From contig CM070919.1 of assembly GCA_036417435.1 (NCBI GenBank), forward strand, positions 34,712,318-34,776,317: a DNA stretch of 64,000 bases. The letters run 5' to 3'. The notes beneath the pieces were generated by a model. It was not told the origin of the DNA, ran no database searches, and saw only the letters and a program-made list of their open reading frames with translations. Made by a program: the position numbers and the translations under genes. Within the stretch, counting starts at the first letter, position 1; each line of letters begins with the position of its first letter. Source of the DNA: Inia geoffrensis. Taxonomy: Eukaryota > Chordata > Mammalia > Artiodactyla > Iniidae. Of the stretch, positions 12,904 through 24,978 are shown one piece after another.

Positions 12904-13055
12904 ACTCCTGTAATCTTAGGGAATAAAAAATGCAAACAAATTATACTGACATTTTAAATGAACCTTTTAACCTTTTAGAAAATGAAAGCAAAGTTAATAG
13001 TTTGAGTTGTTTTCTTGTGATCTTCCGCTTAAAGGTAGGAGCACGATTTATTGCT

Positions 13056-13132
13056 GAGCAATATATGTATATACATGTAAATGTGTATATACATACATAT
13101 ATACGTGTGTATATGTATGACACATGTATATG
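13056..13132. repeat. Second TATATG/ACAT low-complexity block
   Basis: This block resembles the one about 150 bases upstream (atgtatatacatgtaaatgt; atacatacatatatacgtg). The two may derive from a single decayed simple repeat separated by unique DNA. Confidence 0.8.
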
Positions 13133-13854
13133 TAACTTTGTATTAAACTTTGGTTTCTTTTTATATAAAATTAAAAAATAGCAGTTTAGTAGGATTTGTT
13201 TGTTTTAAAAGTTTCTCTGTAAAAATTCTTCAAGAATATTATAAATACTGAAGAGTTTGTAGGCAAAGTTGAGAAAGTACAAATAAATACACACTCCAAA
13301 ATAAAGGGACTTGAGCAATAGGTAGCGCTAGGTAGCAGTTTGAGATGAATGGATTACGTTTCTCCTGAATTCTGTTTCATTTAACTTAATGTTTTTGAGG
13401 TCAGGTTGGTATTATGGGCCTAGATAGCCTTTCCTTATTCTCAGATCCCAGAAGTGGGGCAAGAATTAGGAAAGCAATCTCAGCTCTAAAAACAACCAAA
13501 AAAAAAAAAAACAAGCACTATCTGGTGAAGATTCTTTCAGAAGGAAGACAAAGGATTCTAGAAGTCAAAATAACTATCAACAGAGGTTCTTCTAGCTGAA
13601 ATAATAGTCGCGTGACTCAGGTGCCAACGGTACAGAAATGAGCATGAAATAGTCCCTGCCTTTGAGAGCCTCACGGACAAATGGAGAAAATGAAGCCGTG
13701 AAGAGCTGTGAGAGAGGAGGGAAGAGGAGAAGAGAGATGAGAATATCCTGTGATTCAACATTTATATCAGACACTAAAGCATTCCCCTTTTGTTTCTTAT
13801 TTTCGGAATTTCCACTTAGATGTTGACAGATTATTAGATTTCAATAAATTAACA
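13133..13854. other. Non-coding DNA, nothing firmly recognised
   Basis: Contains a run of A at 13499-13511. The phrase cctgcctttgagagcctca at 13657-13675 may be a remnant of an ancient interspersed repeat. No gene evidence. Confidence 0.35.
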
Positions 13855-14037
13855 CAATGGTCCTCAGACTTCAATACACATAAGAATCACTTAGAAGCTT
13901 CTGTGGAAACACTTCTGTTGCCCACCCCTAACCCTAAAGTTTTTGACTTCATTTGTGTTGGAGAGACGAGAATTTGCATTTCTAAGTTCCCGTGTGATGT
14001 TATTGATGGTCTGGGCAACACATTTTGGGAATCATTG
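13855..14037 (+). mobile_element. MER5A-type hAT-Charlie DNA transposon
   Basis: A near full-length, non-autonomous MER5 element of about 183 bases. It begins with a diverged terminal inverted repeat (caatggtcctcagactt), continues with acataagaatcacttagaag and gagaatttgcatttctaag, and ends with the opposite terminus (tttgggaatcattg). The consensus termini are CAGTGG and CCACTG. The expected 8-bp duplication has decayed beyond recognition. Confidence 0.82.
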
Positions 14038-15159
14038 CTCTAAAATTTATCTCAAATAAGGATTTCAATAACGCTTGAATCATGTATGCAAATATCACAA
14101 TAACCTAAGCCAAGTAAAGGATTTATTTCCCATAGTACTGCTAGATTTAAATACTTTTTTAATGTTATAATAACCCAGTGGAGTGTGCAAATTTCTCATA
14201 GTGTTAAAATCCATCATTGCATCAACTTAAAAAAATATTATCTTATGACCTTCATTCTCAAAGAGATAATAAACGTAATTGATTACCACAATCCACACTC
14301 CTGTGTTTTCTGTGTCTTGGGGATAAATTCTGTGTTAACTCCATTCTTAGCATTAAATTGCTTTTTGAGATGTTAATTATTCATTGTATTCCATACAGGG
14401 AGAACAGTGCATACTTGCAGACCAGTGGTAGAGTAGGTAAATATTTTCATGATCCTGTTTAGAGAATTTTAAAGTTGAAACACTGCAAAAATGGTCACTA
14501 GTGGTGGAACCTGTGTCACTTACACAATTCTGTCTCTGAAGCGTGTTTCTTTCAGTTCCTTCCTCATTTTTCCTTCAGCTCTAGTCTTGATAACGTAAGT
14601 CCTTTGACGTTAGCCAAACTGAATATGTACCATGTTTTTACTGATGAAAAGCCAAAGAGATTAGTGATCCTTTGGACTTACCTCTGTCTTTAAAACAGCT
14701 AAACGTATGAAGCATTGCACAGGAGTCTACATTATGACCAGCATTCTTCTAATCATGCTTTAACACACATGGACGGGGATAAAAACAACAGCAGCAATAC
14801 ACACGCATCTTGAGAGCCATGAGTTCAGTTTTGGGGGAGGCTTACTGGGGACTCTAGCCCGGGAGACAGCTGTGTGCTTGATGGCATGCACGCAACTCCT
14901 TAAAAGGTTGCGGCTCATCAGAGGAGCAGGTGTCTATGTTAATGATTTTAGTGCTTCTCTAGGTATGAGAAGATGTAAGAAATTGGGTTCATACAATTTT
15001 TCCTGAAAATATCTAACTGTCTGAGGGCCTGTGCTGCCAGCTTCTTCCAGATCACAGTGCGTCATTCCTGATATCTGCCCTGAACTTCTTTCGAGGTGTG
15101 TCAGAGGTCAGCAACTGGGATGACTAGTGACCTAATCCCTTAGAGCCTGATGGCAAGTG
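14038..15159. other. Non-coding DNA, nothing recognised
   Basis: No gene or repeat could be identified. Confidence 0.4.
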
Positions 15160-15880
15160 ACATTCTTTAGTTGGCACGTGTAATGTTTGCCTCTACTGTG
15201 AACACTATGATAGCTACCAAGGATTCAGACATGAATACATGATCCTGTTTTGCAGGAACTGATGGGTAGACAAGAGAACAGCGCAGTACAATATGAAATG
15301 CAGAGTGGTCTCTTGTAAAGATAAACAGAGGTCTGGGATTGCTCCAGAAGGGCAGGAATGCTCCACATGTGAAATCAGGGAAGCCTACCAACCAGGGGCT
15401 ATATTTGAGGTGGCTCTTAAAAGTGAATAGGAATATTCTGGGCCGAGAAGGAGAACGGATCCTCCGGAGAGGTAGAAAAATATTTACAGCCCCATTTAGT
15501 GATTGAACAAAATGCCATCCCAGCTATGAACCTAATTGGGGGGATTAAATAGATATGCTTCAGACCATAGGCATCAATAATATGTGGCTATTTATTCTAC
15601 TGGTGTTACTACGTTTTTAAAAAGAATGAAACAGTCTGAAAGAAGGGTGCGTCAGTATTAAATATTTTGGTTGGTAAAGGCCATGGTACACGTTGTCTGA
15701 AAAATTCAAAGCAAGAGGAAATTCTTAGAGTGAAATAACATATCAGAAGCCTCCATAGAGGAGGTAAGACTTCAGTTAGTTCTTGGAGAACATTCGGGGT
15801 TCGAGGGCGGGCTGAAGTCTGACAGTGGAGAAAGCAGGCTGAAGAGAAATAGCCCCGGATCTGCAAGGAACCAACCTGAA
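15160..15880 (+). repeat. Fragments of an ancient high-copy interspersed repeat (family unresolved)
   Basis: Several phrases match a repeat I recognise from mammalian genomes but cannot name with certainty: tgcaggaactgatgggtaga, atcagggaagcctacc, gaggtggctcttaaaagtga and, near 15757, atagaggaggtaagacttca. They occur in the same order as in the better copy at 52925-53720. The two patches (about 15220-15460 and 15750-15870) may be one broken element. Confidence 0.4.
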
Positions 15881-16325
15881 GGTCATGAGTGTTTTCTGAC
15901 ACTGAATTTTCCAGAATATCTCTGCCAGTGTAAATAATGGCGTTTGTGCGTACATATGTGTGTATGCGTGTGTGTATAAAATCCTCATATTTTTTGTATA
16001 TGCGTCAAAATAATGGATTGTTTGGATTTTTGGTTTATAAAGAGCTACCCTCGCAATAAATCTTTTGACATATTCACATGATATAATATTTATGATTTTG
16101 GCAAAAGAAGAATGATTTCCATTCCCACTGCTGTTAGCCCTCAAAACTAAAAACCAACAAGTTTCTTTCTCTCACAATCCAAAATGATAAGCTTTTTAAA
16201 AAAGCTGTCATAGAAAAAAAAAAAAAAAGATCCTGAATAATAGTAAAGGAGGATTATTGTATATGTTCCCCAAAGTTTTTCAGTCCCTTTCATCTTGGGG
16301 ATCCTGTGACGGGCTTACTCTCTCT
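15881..16325. other. Non-coding DNA with short GT-rich and poly-A runs
   Basis: A degenerate TG-rich stretch (15950-15977) and a 15-base run of A (16215-16229) are present. Nothing else recognised before the CHR SINE duplication. Confidence 0.45.
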
Positions 16326-16339
16326 AATAAGTGAAGGTG

Positions 16340-16564
16340 GGGCTTCCCTGGTGGCGGAGTGGTTGAGAGTCCGCCTGCCGATGCAGGGGACGCGGGTTCG
16401 TGCCCCGGTCCGGGAAGATCCCACGTGCCGCGGAGCGGCTGGGCCCGCGTGAGCCGTGGCCGCTGAGCCTGCGCGTCCGGAGCCTGTTGCTCCACAACGG
16501 GAGGGGCCACAGCGGTGAGAGGCCCGCGTACCGCAAAAATAAATAAATAAATAAATAAAATAAA
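16340..16564 (+). mobile_element. CHR SINE (short form), plus strand, intact duplication
   Basis: A full-length cetacean CHR SINE flanked by a perfect 14-bp target-site duplication, aataagtgaaggtg, at 16326-16339 and 16565-16578. The tRNA-derived head includes a B-box-like pol III promoter element (ggttcgtgcc, 16395-16404). The GC-rich body ends gaggcccgcgtaccgc, and the tail is (AAAT)n-rich rather than pure A. CpGs are largely retained and divergence from the other copies is low, so it inserted relatively recently. Its antisense frames produce the 157- and 148-codon open frames seen here; these are not genes. Confidence 0.96.
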
Positions 16565-16578
16565 AATAAGTGAAGGTG

Positions 16579-17849
16579 AACCAGCCGGCCATAGGGCCTG
16601 GCTGGATGGCAGGTGGAATTTGACTGCGGCCAGGCCAGTCTGTTCCTGCCATGTGCCAGGAAGCCAAGGTTGGTTCTTGATCATTCCCGAACAGAGTAGA
16701 ATGTCTCTGCTGATCCCTTTGAGTTTTCCAGACCACATATCCTGCATTAACATAACACAGAATTAGAAGTTTATTGTACTTGGTATTTGTTCTGCAAGTC
16801 CCTGTCTGTTAAAATGAGGCCCATTTTAAGTGAAAGAAAATAGTTACTAAAATGGAATTTTTATTTGACTATTTCATGTTGCTGGTCAAAGGGAATTTTG
16901 CCATCTCCCAATCTGCTTTGAAGATGGCAGTAAATTCAGCAAGTTATAGTCTCTTCCCGAATTACTTTCTAACTAATTTTGCATTTTAGATTTACTACCT
17001 ATCTCTCCTTCTCTCATACAGTTTAAAGCCTTCTCCTTATATCTGCTTCTCGTAGAATCCACATGAGTCAAGAGGCCAGTGAGAGCTCCAACTAGGAAAA
17101 GAATCACCAATTAAGGTGAAGTAATGTTTATGCCTTGAAGAAAGTTACCTGTTAAGCTAAGGGATATTTTAGGAAGCTCACTTCATAGTGAGAGAAAAGG
17201 GTATACAGTTAGCGATTATGTTTTAGAGTTCAGCAGTCACAATAACTGCCAGCAAAAGAGTTTAATTCTACTCATGGGTGTTCTGAGATGAACAGGGTCA
17301 GCATGAATGCTTATTTGTCAGAGTATTCGAGGAGTATATATGCATTCTTTGTGAACAAAGGGTTAATTGCTTTGGGAACATCTCACAAAAAAGGGAAAAA
17401 CATCAACAACAGCGAAACCTTAAACACTTTTTCACCTAGCCTGGACCCCTGCAAGGCTGCTGTCCAAAAAGGAAAGCGAAGGTGGCGTTTTGGCTCTTGA
17501 GACATCATGGAACCAGGAAAGATGTGTTAACCTTGGCAGTTGTGTCTGGAGACCCTGGGATCCTCTAGTAACAACTCCTTGACCGTTCCTCCACCTTCCA
17601 TTCTCCTCTTACTCTGTAAAATAGAGAACCTGTTCCATGATTGAGAAGCCAGGAGAAGGGGATCATTTTTCAGTGGAGACCCTTGGACTGAATACCGCTT
17701 TGAAAAGTGGAGGACTTAATTATAATTAGCTTAGCTATACCTTGGCCTACCTAGGAAAACCTGGTTTAATACACATCAGGAAGCAGCACATTCTTCCCGC
17801 CTGGTTTGCGTTGTTCGTTCAGTCTTCAGGATCTGTTCATGTCTCTGAG
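16579..17849. other. Non-coding DNA, nothing recognised
   Basis: No repeat or gene recognised. A 70-codon frame at 17288-17500 has no motif and no splice or promoter context. Confidence 0.4.
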
Positions 17850-17949
17850 AGACACTTGGTGCGTTTCTAATCTGTGCTGAGTGCTGTGGCAGGTGCTACA
17901 TACACACAGATCTATAAATTCACTGGGCTTCTCTCTTTCGGGGCTTACG
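17850..17949 (+). repeat. Decayed ancient interspersed repeat fragment
   Basis: The phrases ctgagtgctgtggcaggtgc and gcttacggtctagtgg match the order of an ancient repeat start (gcaccaggcact-like, then cttacagtctagtgg-like). The right end has been rearranged into the hairpin at 17950-17986. A second similar scrap lies at 18335-18410. Confidence 0.4.
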
Positions 17950-17986
17950 GTCTAGTGGTGTGTGATTGTATCATACACCACTAGAC
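17950..17986. repeat. 17-bp inverted repeat with 3-nt loop
   Basis: The left arm (17950-17966, begins gtctagtggtgt) and right arm (17970-17986, ends acaccactagac) pair over 17 bases with a single G-T wobble and a TGT loop. A third, partial copy (agtggtgtat) follows at 17990-17999. The arrangement fits a local template-switch during replication rather than a transposon end. Confidence 0.9.
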
Positions 17987-17999
17987 TATAGTGGTGTAT

Positions 18000-20169
18000 C
18001 GTCTAAAGTTAATATATTGGAAATCATGTATTGTAAGACACACCATTCCATATGATTTGTCTCTTTCACAAGGGAAGATATAAAAACACTTTAGAAAAAA
18101 AGATTTGTCTATAAAAGGGCTGACACACAGTATGCTCTCATCTCTTTTGGGAGTTGAGGGTGAAAGGAGAATTTAAACACAAACAGAACATAGCAAAGCT
18201 TCTCTGCATGGTGAAATATGTCTGGGGACTAGAGAGCCATCCTTCTTCCTGTGATGGTTTGTAGAGAAGTTCTTGAGGAGTACCATTCAGGGAACTCTCC
18301 TGCATTCAATTCAGAGCACTTCCTTGTAAACATTTCAGATATTTACTGAGCGACTGTTATATTCCAGACACTGGCCCTGGTGCTGGGAATAACAGACGTT
18401 AGGATGGCTTTTCATATCATATTTTAAAAGGTGAAGGATCTCTGGCAACAATTCATTTGGCTAGAAAGCCCAAATTGCTAAAATAATCCAACCTCAAAGC
18501 AGCCTGTTAATAATCAAGCTTTTCCTCAGCGTTTGTTTCTTTTTTAAATGGCCATGAACCCTAGCATTAGTTTTGAACTCATTTATAATTTAATAGATAA
18601 AGGTCAGCTGCATTTTAAGACACATTAAGTTAAATTATAGTATTAGTTGTAAATGGGATTTTCCTGAATAAATAATTATTAATGTTTGAAACAAAAGTAT
18701 TACTCTGAATTCCTAAAAAAAAAAAGGCAAATAGCAAAGACTTGCAGAGATACGTTTACCTTGCATACTTTTCTTGCATACTCAGAATTACAAATACATG
18801 CGTTTAAAATATGGGATGCACTTAGAAACCTTTCCATCCTTTGAGAACTTTAAAGGTTTTCTAAGATACTACTTTTGCTTAATTTTAGGAAGGTCGTATG
18901 TTTTTCAAATGTAAGTTTAATTCACACTACTTAGGTCTGGTGGCCAAAGTAACATTTGGAGGATTTAAAATCCATGGGCCATCCAAGTTTTTACATGTTG
19001 TTTGAAGGAAGAGTTTGGGACTCAGTATACGAAAGAGTGTGTTCCCATCACTTACGCATTTGAAATGTAAGAGGCTTTATTTTGAATGCACTGAGGCACA
19101 TTAAAAATAAAATGGAAATTTTTATGCTTCAGATAGAGCCAAGGAGATTTACTCCATGTCATTTGGAACTTTCCCCAGTCTGAGAATGGAATCCCTCAGG
19201 TAACACTTGAAACATTTTGAGCGCTTGTATTTCGAAAAGAGGCACTTAAACAACCAAAAATGTTTTTAAGCAAAAAAAAAAACAAAAAAACCCTATATTT
19301 ATATCTATGTATATTTATATCTTTGGTTATTCAAGAAGGAATTCCAAGATGATTATTATAAAATAAAGCAATATTGGATCACTTTTAATTTTTTTCAAAC
19401 TTTTTTTTTTCTGAAACAAGAGAGCTAAAAACAAGTATTTTAGGCATGATGTTTCCCTACCCCGCCTCCCCCCAGGTAAAAGTAATTCAGATATGCTGCA
19501 GAAAGCTTAGTGCAACAACTACCTTTGTTTCTGTTCTGTACGTTCATTAACAAAAATGTTGAACTTTGCTGACATCTTTGATCAGTCTTTGGTACTAAAT
19601 TATTTGTCAGCATACACAGGTAAATACAGGCTACTTCTACTTTTGTTAAAAATTTTAATGTTGTCTTCCTCAAAATGCGTGACAGGGCGGATAGCAGAAG
19701 GGATGGGGTGGATGCAGTATTTGCTTCTCAGAAGACGCCTAAGTATCTATTTTGGTGTATCTGACAACAGAAATGAAGATTTCCAAGTAAATAAGAAGCT
19801 ACATGGAGAGACGTGAGAGCAAAAATGCCACAATTCCCATTAGTGAGAATAACATTAGGAGGAAATAATTACATTCTGTCATAATTTAGCTGTATAAAAT
19901 AAATCTTAATAAGCCCAATTTATGTTTAAAAATAGAGAAAGAATAAAGACACGTATATTTATGGTGATGTTAGAAGATTCCAAGTTACAGCAGATAAGTT
20001 CTGTCTATATTTAGGGGGAAAAGGGAGAAATGAATTTCCTCTTTCAGTTAACTCTATGTGCTGTAGATTTCTGGGCACTTTAATTTATTTGCATATCCAA
20101 AGCACAGACAGTGTTGACCTACTGGAGACGATATGTAAACTGCTCATCAGTTTCTACCAGTTTCTACTG
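18000..20169. other. AT-rich non-coding DNA
   Basis: No gene. Around 18335-18410 a phrase (atttactgagcgactgttat) resembles an ancient repeat or MIR start. Poly-A patches occur at 18715-18725 and 19270-19288. Confidence 0.4.
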
Positions 20170-20395
20170 GATTCTTTTTTTAATTGAGCTATAGTTGATG
20201 TACAATATTATGTAAGTTACAGGTATACAACATAGTGATTCAGTTTATAAAGGTTATACTCCATTTATAGTTGTTATAAAATATTGGCTATATTCCCTGT
20301 ATTGTACACTATATCCTTGTAGCTTATTTTATATATAATAGTTTGTTCCCTTTAATCCCACACCCTTACCTCTTGCTGCTAGCTGTCTCTCCAAT
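20170..20395 (-). mobile_element. LINE-1 3' end, antisense, old cetartiodactyl type
   Basis: The plus strand begins with a poly-T-like run then taattgagctatagttgatg, followed by acaacatagtgattcagt and ttccctgtattgtacactat. These are 3'UTR phrases of L1 in reverse complement. The copy is about 225 bases, 5'-truncated and moderately diverged. Confidence 0.8.
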
Positions 20396-20810
20396 CTCAT
20401 TTCTTGCTGTTGTCTTCGTGGCCTTGGTCTAGTCACATTGCCTTGATTTAGTTCCTCCAAGATTTTCTTTCCTGTCTGAAGATTTTCACAGTTGCTTCCA
20501 TTTTTTTCTTAAGTTGTTCACTTAGATCTTTCTTTGGGTTCAGGTTTCGGTTCTCAGTGGGAGAAGCTTTCCCTGCCCTCTCTCTCCAACACCAGCCCTC
20601 CCAGTTCCTCTCTGGTCTAGCCTGCCACCCAGCGTGCTTTATTCTCGGCACTCACAGCCATCTGAAGTCATCTCCTGTTTGTATTCTATGTGTTCATTGA
20701 CTGTCGCCCCCATTCACAAGGCAGCTCGTTGAGAACTGGCCTCTCGCCTGCCTAGTTTGACCACTGTGCTTCCTGTGCCTAGAACACTGTCGTCCGTGGC
20801 TCCAAGTAAG
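20396..20810 (+). mobile_element. L2 LINE 3' region, sense
   Basis: The phrases gagaagctttccctgccct, tttattctcggcactcacag, a tctatgtgttcattgactgt segment and gtgcttcctgtgcctagaac follow the order of the L2 3' end (last ORF2 codons and 3'UTR). The copy is highly diverged. The boundary with the L1 to its left is approximate. Confidence 0.6.
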
Positions 20811-22497
20811 AAGCGAAAAAATGTCTTAAAATTAGCGGCTGATCAATTTCACCAGTTTCAAGGTCATGCGTTATTAGCATCATGTAACCTAGGGCAGAAG
20901 TGAGTAACTAGAACCAACACTATGCACTTTGAGTCCCTGGTTTTCCCCAGAAACAAGTCCAGGGAAAGAAAGGATTCTCGGCAGAGAATCAGGGACAGGA
21001 TTTATCTCTTCCGATGGTTTTTACCCCCTCAGCTGTGTGTCTTGAAATGAGAGTCAGATCATTTCTGAGGTGAAAGCCCCTTTGTGTACGTGATGGCTCA
21101 AACACTGAGGGCATGAAACGACAGAGAGTAGATTCAAGTCACAGCCCCTCACTGTAGCCCCATATTAACTTACTTAGGTGGGAATCTGTGTCCGAGTGGC
21201 ACCGAAAGTGGGTGTGCTGTGTGGACAGCCGTTTCCGTGCATTGAGCCGTCAAACGGTGGGACTGGCAAGCGTGGACAGAAGCAACATAAAACATGTTGG
21301 TCTGAGCAGCCTGTTTGTGATTCTAATGATTTTAATGGTCACTTAGATGACTCTGAGAAGTTTACAGCCGTCCATCTCAAGTCAAAAACTACATTTAGAG
21401 GGATCAGTGGCACGCACGACGTAAGCTGTTTGGCGCTGGAGGAATTCTCATTCTCAGAAATCTACAGTCTTAAAAAGTCATTGTGGAACATTTGTAAGAG
21501 CTTCCAAAAATGCCCTGTTGTGTCTACAGTAGTATGTTAAGGGCGCTCAAGGATGCAGTGGGCTGAAGCAGTGTACCGCACGTGTTTGAAAAAGTGTTCA
21601 CATATTCACGCAAGTGAATGTTTTAGTCCCTTTGTGAAGGTAATTGCAAGTGTTTCTCACTGCACGGACTTTTAAGCGTTTTGTGCGGAGATAGACGACG
21701 TCCTTTTCCGAGCCAGATGATAACTGGTAAGGTGTGAAGAGAGTACCTCCTCTGCCTCTCATTCCTTGACCTGTTTAACCTACCCCTCTTCCTCAGGCAG
21801 TGTCTTCCCTTGTGCCTAGATGGACGGCGGCTTTGCTTTACAAAGTGGAAAGTAGCTCTTATAATGGACTTGAGGCAACAGCTGTGGGGCGAGTGAAAAT
21901 GCTGTACTTTATGCCCTAGTAGCCTCACCACGCTGTGCTCACACAGAACTATTAGATAGTTTTTGGTCTGGAAGTAGTAACGGGTCGGGCGCTGAGACAG
22001 AGAGCAGACATTCCGCCAAAGGGTGTTTTCCGTCTGCTGACCAAGGAGGCTCCAAATCCCGATTGTAAATGATCTGAGACAGAGGTTCCTAAAAGCTAGT
22101 TCAGGGGCCTGTGTAAGTACCTGTCAAGAATAAGAATGCATCTAGGAAGATGTTTATGAAATTAAATAATTTCAGAAAAGCTCCTTTATTTTGAGATTAT
22201 ACACTGCCCGCAACATTTGCCTCTTCGTGACGTGGTGGTGTTCATAGGGGTAGAAATGTAAGTTGGGTTTTTGAATTTTGTTAATTGTCCCCTCCCCTCA
22301 CCCTAAAAATGGACACTGTCCATTCTTTGAGCCTCAGATGGTATTTTAATTTATATTGATCCATCAAATTCTAAAACATGGAGATGGTTAATTTAGATTT
22401 CACTTCTTAACCTCGTAAAATATATGTATTGTTTCATTCTACATGTAACATTTACAGCCTTCCTCTCGATACCTGTTAACTCCACCTCACACCTTTT
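20811..22497. other. Non-coding DNA with a 120-codon open frame
   Basis: A frame of 120 codons with an ATG runs on the plus strand at 21178-21540. Its product has no recognisable domain, and no splice sites or promoter accompany it. The opposite strand at 21623-21931 has a 102-codon frame of the same nature. The patch is slightly richer in CpG than its surroundings but not a CpG island. Confidence 0.4.
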
Positions 22498-22765
22498 TAA
22501 AATTCATTTATTTATTTTTTGACATCTTTATTGGGGTATAATTGCTCTACAATGGTGTGTCAGTTTCAACCTTATAACAAAGTGAATCAGTTATACGTAT
22601 ACACACGTTCACATATTTCTTCCCTCTTGCGTCTCCCTCCCTCCCACCCTCCCTATCCCACCCCTCTAGGCGGTCACAAAGCACCGAGCCGATCTCCCTG
22701 TTCTATGCGGCTGCTTCCCACTAGCTGTCTACCTTACGTTTGGTAGTGTATATATGTCCATGCCA
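22498..22765 (-). mobile_element. Cetacean LINE-1 3' end, antisense
   Basis: The plus strand carries gacatctttattggggtata, aacaaagtgaatcagttata, a pyrimidine-rich tract (tctccctccctcccaccct), ggcggtcacaaagcaccgag and gctgcttcccactagctgtc. This order is diagnostic of young cetartiodactyl L1 3'UTRs in reverse complement. It is 5'-truncated at about tgtatatatgtccatgccaa. Confidence 0.9.
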
Positions 22766-23324
22766 ACGCCTTTTTTTAATAAAGAAACCCAGGCAGGCTA
22801 TTTTCACCTCTCCAACCTAAAAGCTACTTCTCAGGAACAGCTCACACGTACGCACATTTCCTTTCTCAGGAGTGATGGCGCATTCTTTAATTTCATTGGA
22901 TTTTTATGATGCGGTTTCAGTGGACACTGCTGGAGAGAAGGCGGCATTTTGAAGTCGTTCTATGAGTCATTCCAAGTGTAACAAGAAAGCAGTACATCGT
23001 TCAATGAGTTTGTTAGGGCTTCATGCTTTGTCTCCAGATTAATCTTGGTAACCGCGGGGTCGTCAACGACATTTTGAGAGTCACTATCTCCATCTCCAAA
23101 CCTAAAGGAAGATGAGGGCAAACACCCTCTTGTCCTCTGACCTCGGCATTCCCTTGGCTCCTTAGTCATCAATACACACTGGTCACCTGCTGCTGATTGT
23201 TTTGTGTGAGGCTGAGACATTACACACTAAATCCTTCTGCCTACCAACCCCAGAGCATTGCCGCATTCTTCTGCTTGAGGTTGCAAGTGTTTTTGCTTTG
23301 TGATTTTAGCCTTGGGTTGTGTGG
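22766..23324. other. Non-coding DNA, nothing recognised
   Basis: No confident feature between the L1 3' end and the L2 fragment. Confidence 0.4.
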
Positions 23325-23415
23325 CATGTGACGTCCTTGAGGGCAGGGAACATATCTTCTCATTTTGATGTTCCCGGTACTTAGCACAGACCCTGGTATG
23401 AAAGCAATAAATGCG
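23325..23415 (+). mobile_element. L2 LINE 3' end fragment, sense
   Basis: The sequence cgtccttgagggcagggaac, followed by a tcccggtacttagcacagac phrase and cctggtatg...aataaatg, is the classic end of the L2 3'UTR. Confidence 0.8.
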
Positions 23416-24244
23416 CAGAGAAATGCTTATCAAATCTTTACTATGTCCTGACTTTGCATTCAGCTCTCCAGATCCAAGTCTTTCTGTGGCTCTAGGGAGC
23501 TGAGTGTTGTAGGGTCAGATGTACACATTTATGAAAACAGTTTGCTTACAGTGATGTTAAGAAAATGAAGTCCTTAATTTCTTTCACATCTCAACACAGG
23601 ATCCTTTTACAAAAAGTGCTGAGTTTCTACTAATAGAGTACCTCAGAGTGAGTACATCAGTCAAAGAAAGTGGACATCATCATCAAGATTGTAGTGAAGT
23701 ATTTCTGACTAATTAAGAACCCCAATTAAGGAATAACTGAGGGTTGTTCTTTGATGATTTGGTAGGTCTGATTTGAAGAGAATCTGTGCATTGCACTACC
23801 CAAGATCAAAATCATATCATCTTGAGTTTTGGTGTTTTTCCATTATCTGCTGAAGTGTTTCCTTTCAAAGAATATCTGTATTTATATACTGTCCCCAAAT
23901 GCTGTATTTTCAGAAGGCATGTTATCATCAAATGCATTTTCACAAAGCATAACACATTATGGGATTTGAATGGAGAAGGAAAATGCGTTTATAAAAGCAA
24001 CACATAGTAGTTGGGAATACAAATTTTGTTTTCAGATTTTAAGCATGATGAATCTACAAGGCAGATATTTGTCATTAGTAATGATGACTCATGGTTAAAT
24101 GTGGTAGAAATAAGTGGGAAAAGGCATCATTACAGAACTAAAACGAAGAATATAGGCTTATAGAATCCAAATTTTTTTTTCCCCCTCAGACAGTGAAACA
24201 ATTAGTACATGAGTTACGGAACAGGAAAAGAGAAAGGAGTGCTG
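23416..24244. other. Non-coding DNA, nothing recognised
   Basis: AT-rich. No gene or repeat could be assigned. Confidence 0.4.
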
Positions 24245-24425
24245 TGTATTGATTAGCTACTATACATTATGCTTAGTATTTTCACGGCATTTTTATCTTC
24301 TAAGCTTGAGGATTCTTCCATGTAGGTAATTTTCATCAAAGGAAGCTGAGGCTCAGAGGTGTTAAATAACCTACTCAGGATCACAGGTAATAAGTGGCAG
24401 AAGCAGGATCTGTCTGACACCGTTA
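24245..24425 (-). mobile_element. MIR SINE, antisense
   Basis: The plus strand reads as reverse-complement MIR: actatacattatgcttagta, then gctgaggctcagaggtgtta, gatcacaggtaataagtgg and cagaagcaggatctgtctg. Most of the element length is present. Confidence 0.85.
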
Positions 24426-24869
24426 TTCATCATCTTTTCAGTACTTTCGTGATGCTCTGAGCCACTGCTACCCAGGAGTATTGCCCAAATCCTAGAAAGG
24501 GTGAAATTCTTCTGATTTGAGAGTGTAGGCTTCGTTAAAGCTTTTAGAAAGGAACAAAATGCTTTGTCAGGAATAGCAAGCCTAAATTATAGTCAACAGT
24601 GATGACAACTGTGAAACGGGAAGCTTGTGTGGAAAGTGTGGCAAAAGAATGAAAGCCTTCAGGCAGACTGCAGTCCGGCAAAGGGGCAATGAACTTGACC
24701 GATGCCGGATCCCTGGTGAGTTTCAAGGGAGCAGTTTCGTTAGAGGGTTTAACATGTACTAAGTAATAAGACAGGAATAAGAAGAGCTACCATGTTTAAA
24801 TTCTAGCCGCATACCGACACCGCTGAGAGCAGGGGGCTCATGATCTCATGGATCCTTTTGCCTCTGAAT

Positions 24870-24978
24870 ATCAGGACCATTTTAAAGATGAGGATGCAAG
24901 CTCAGAGGTGAAGTACCCAAAGGCATCCAGCTAGTAGGTGTTAGGCCTGAGATAAACTGACAAGTGGCCTAAAGCCTA
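24870..24978 (-). mobile_element. MIR SINE fragment, antisense
   Basis: The phrases ccattttaaagatgaggatg, caagctcagaggtgaagt and catccagctagtaggtgtt correspond to the conserved MIR core in reverse complement. It lies about 450 bases from another MIR in the same orientation. Confidence 0.8.

Noticed and set aside
13921..13940. Telomere-like ccctaaccctaaag
   Set aside because: Only two units, and it lies inside a MER5A element whose consensus is C/A-rich at that point.
16395..16404. tRNA gene candidates from B-box sequences
   Set aside because: All B-box-like matches belong to CHR SINEs or MIRs; no cloverleaf-forming tRNA gene was seen.
16280..16753. 157- and 148-codon overlapping minus-strand frames
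   Set aside because: Both are antisense reads of the GC-rich CHR SINE at 16340-16564; the same peptides recur at every CHR copy in the window.
21178..21540. 120-codon plus-strand frame with an ATG
   Set aside because: Product matches no family I know, has no signal peptide or repeat, and no exon boundaries or promoter. Treated as chance.
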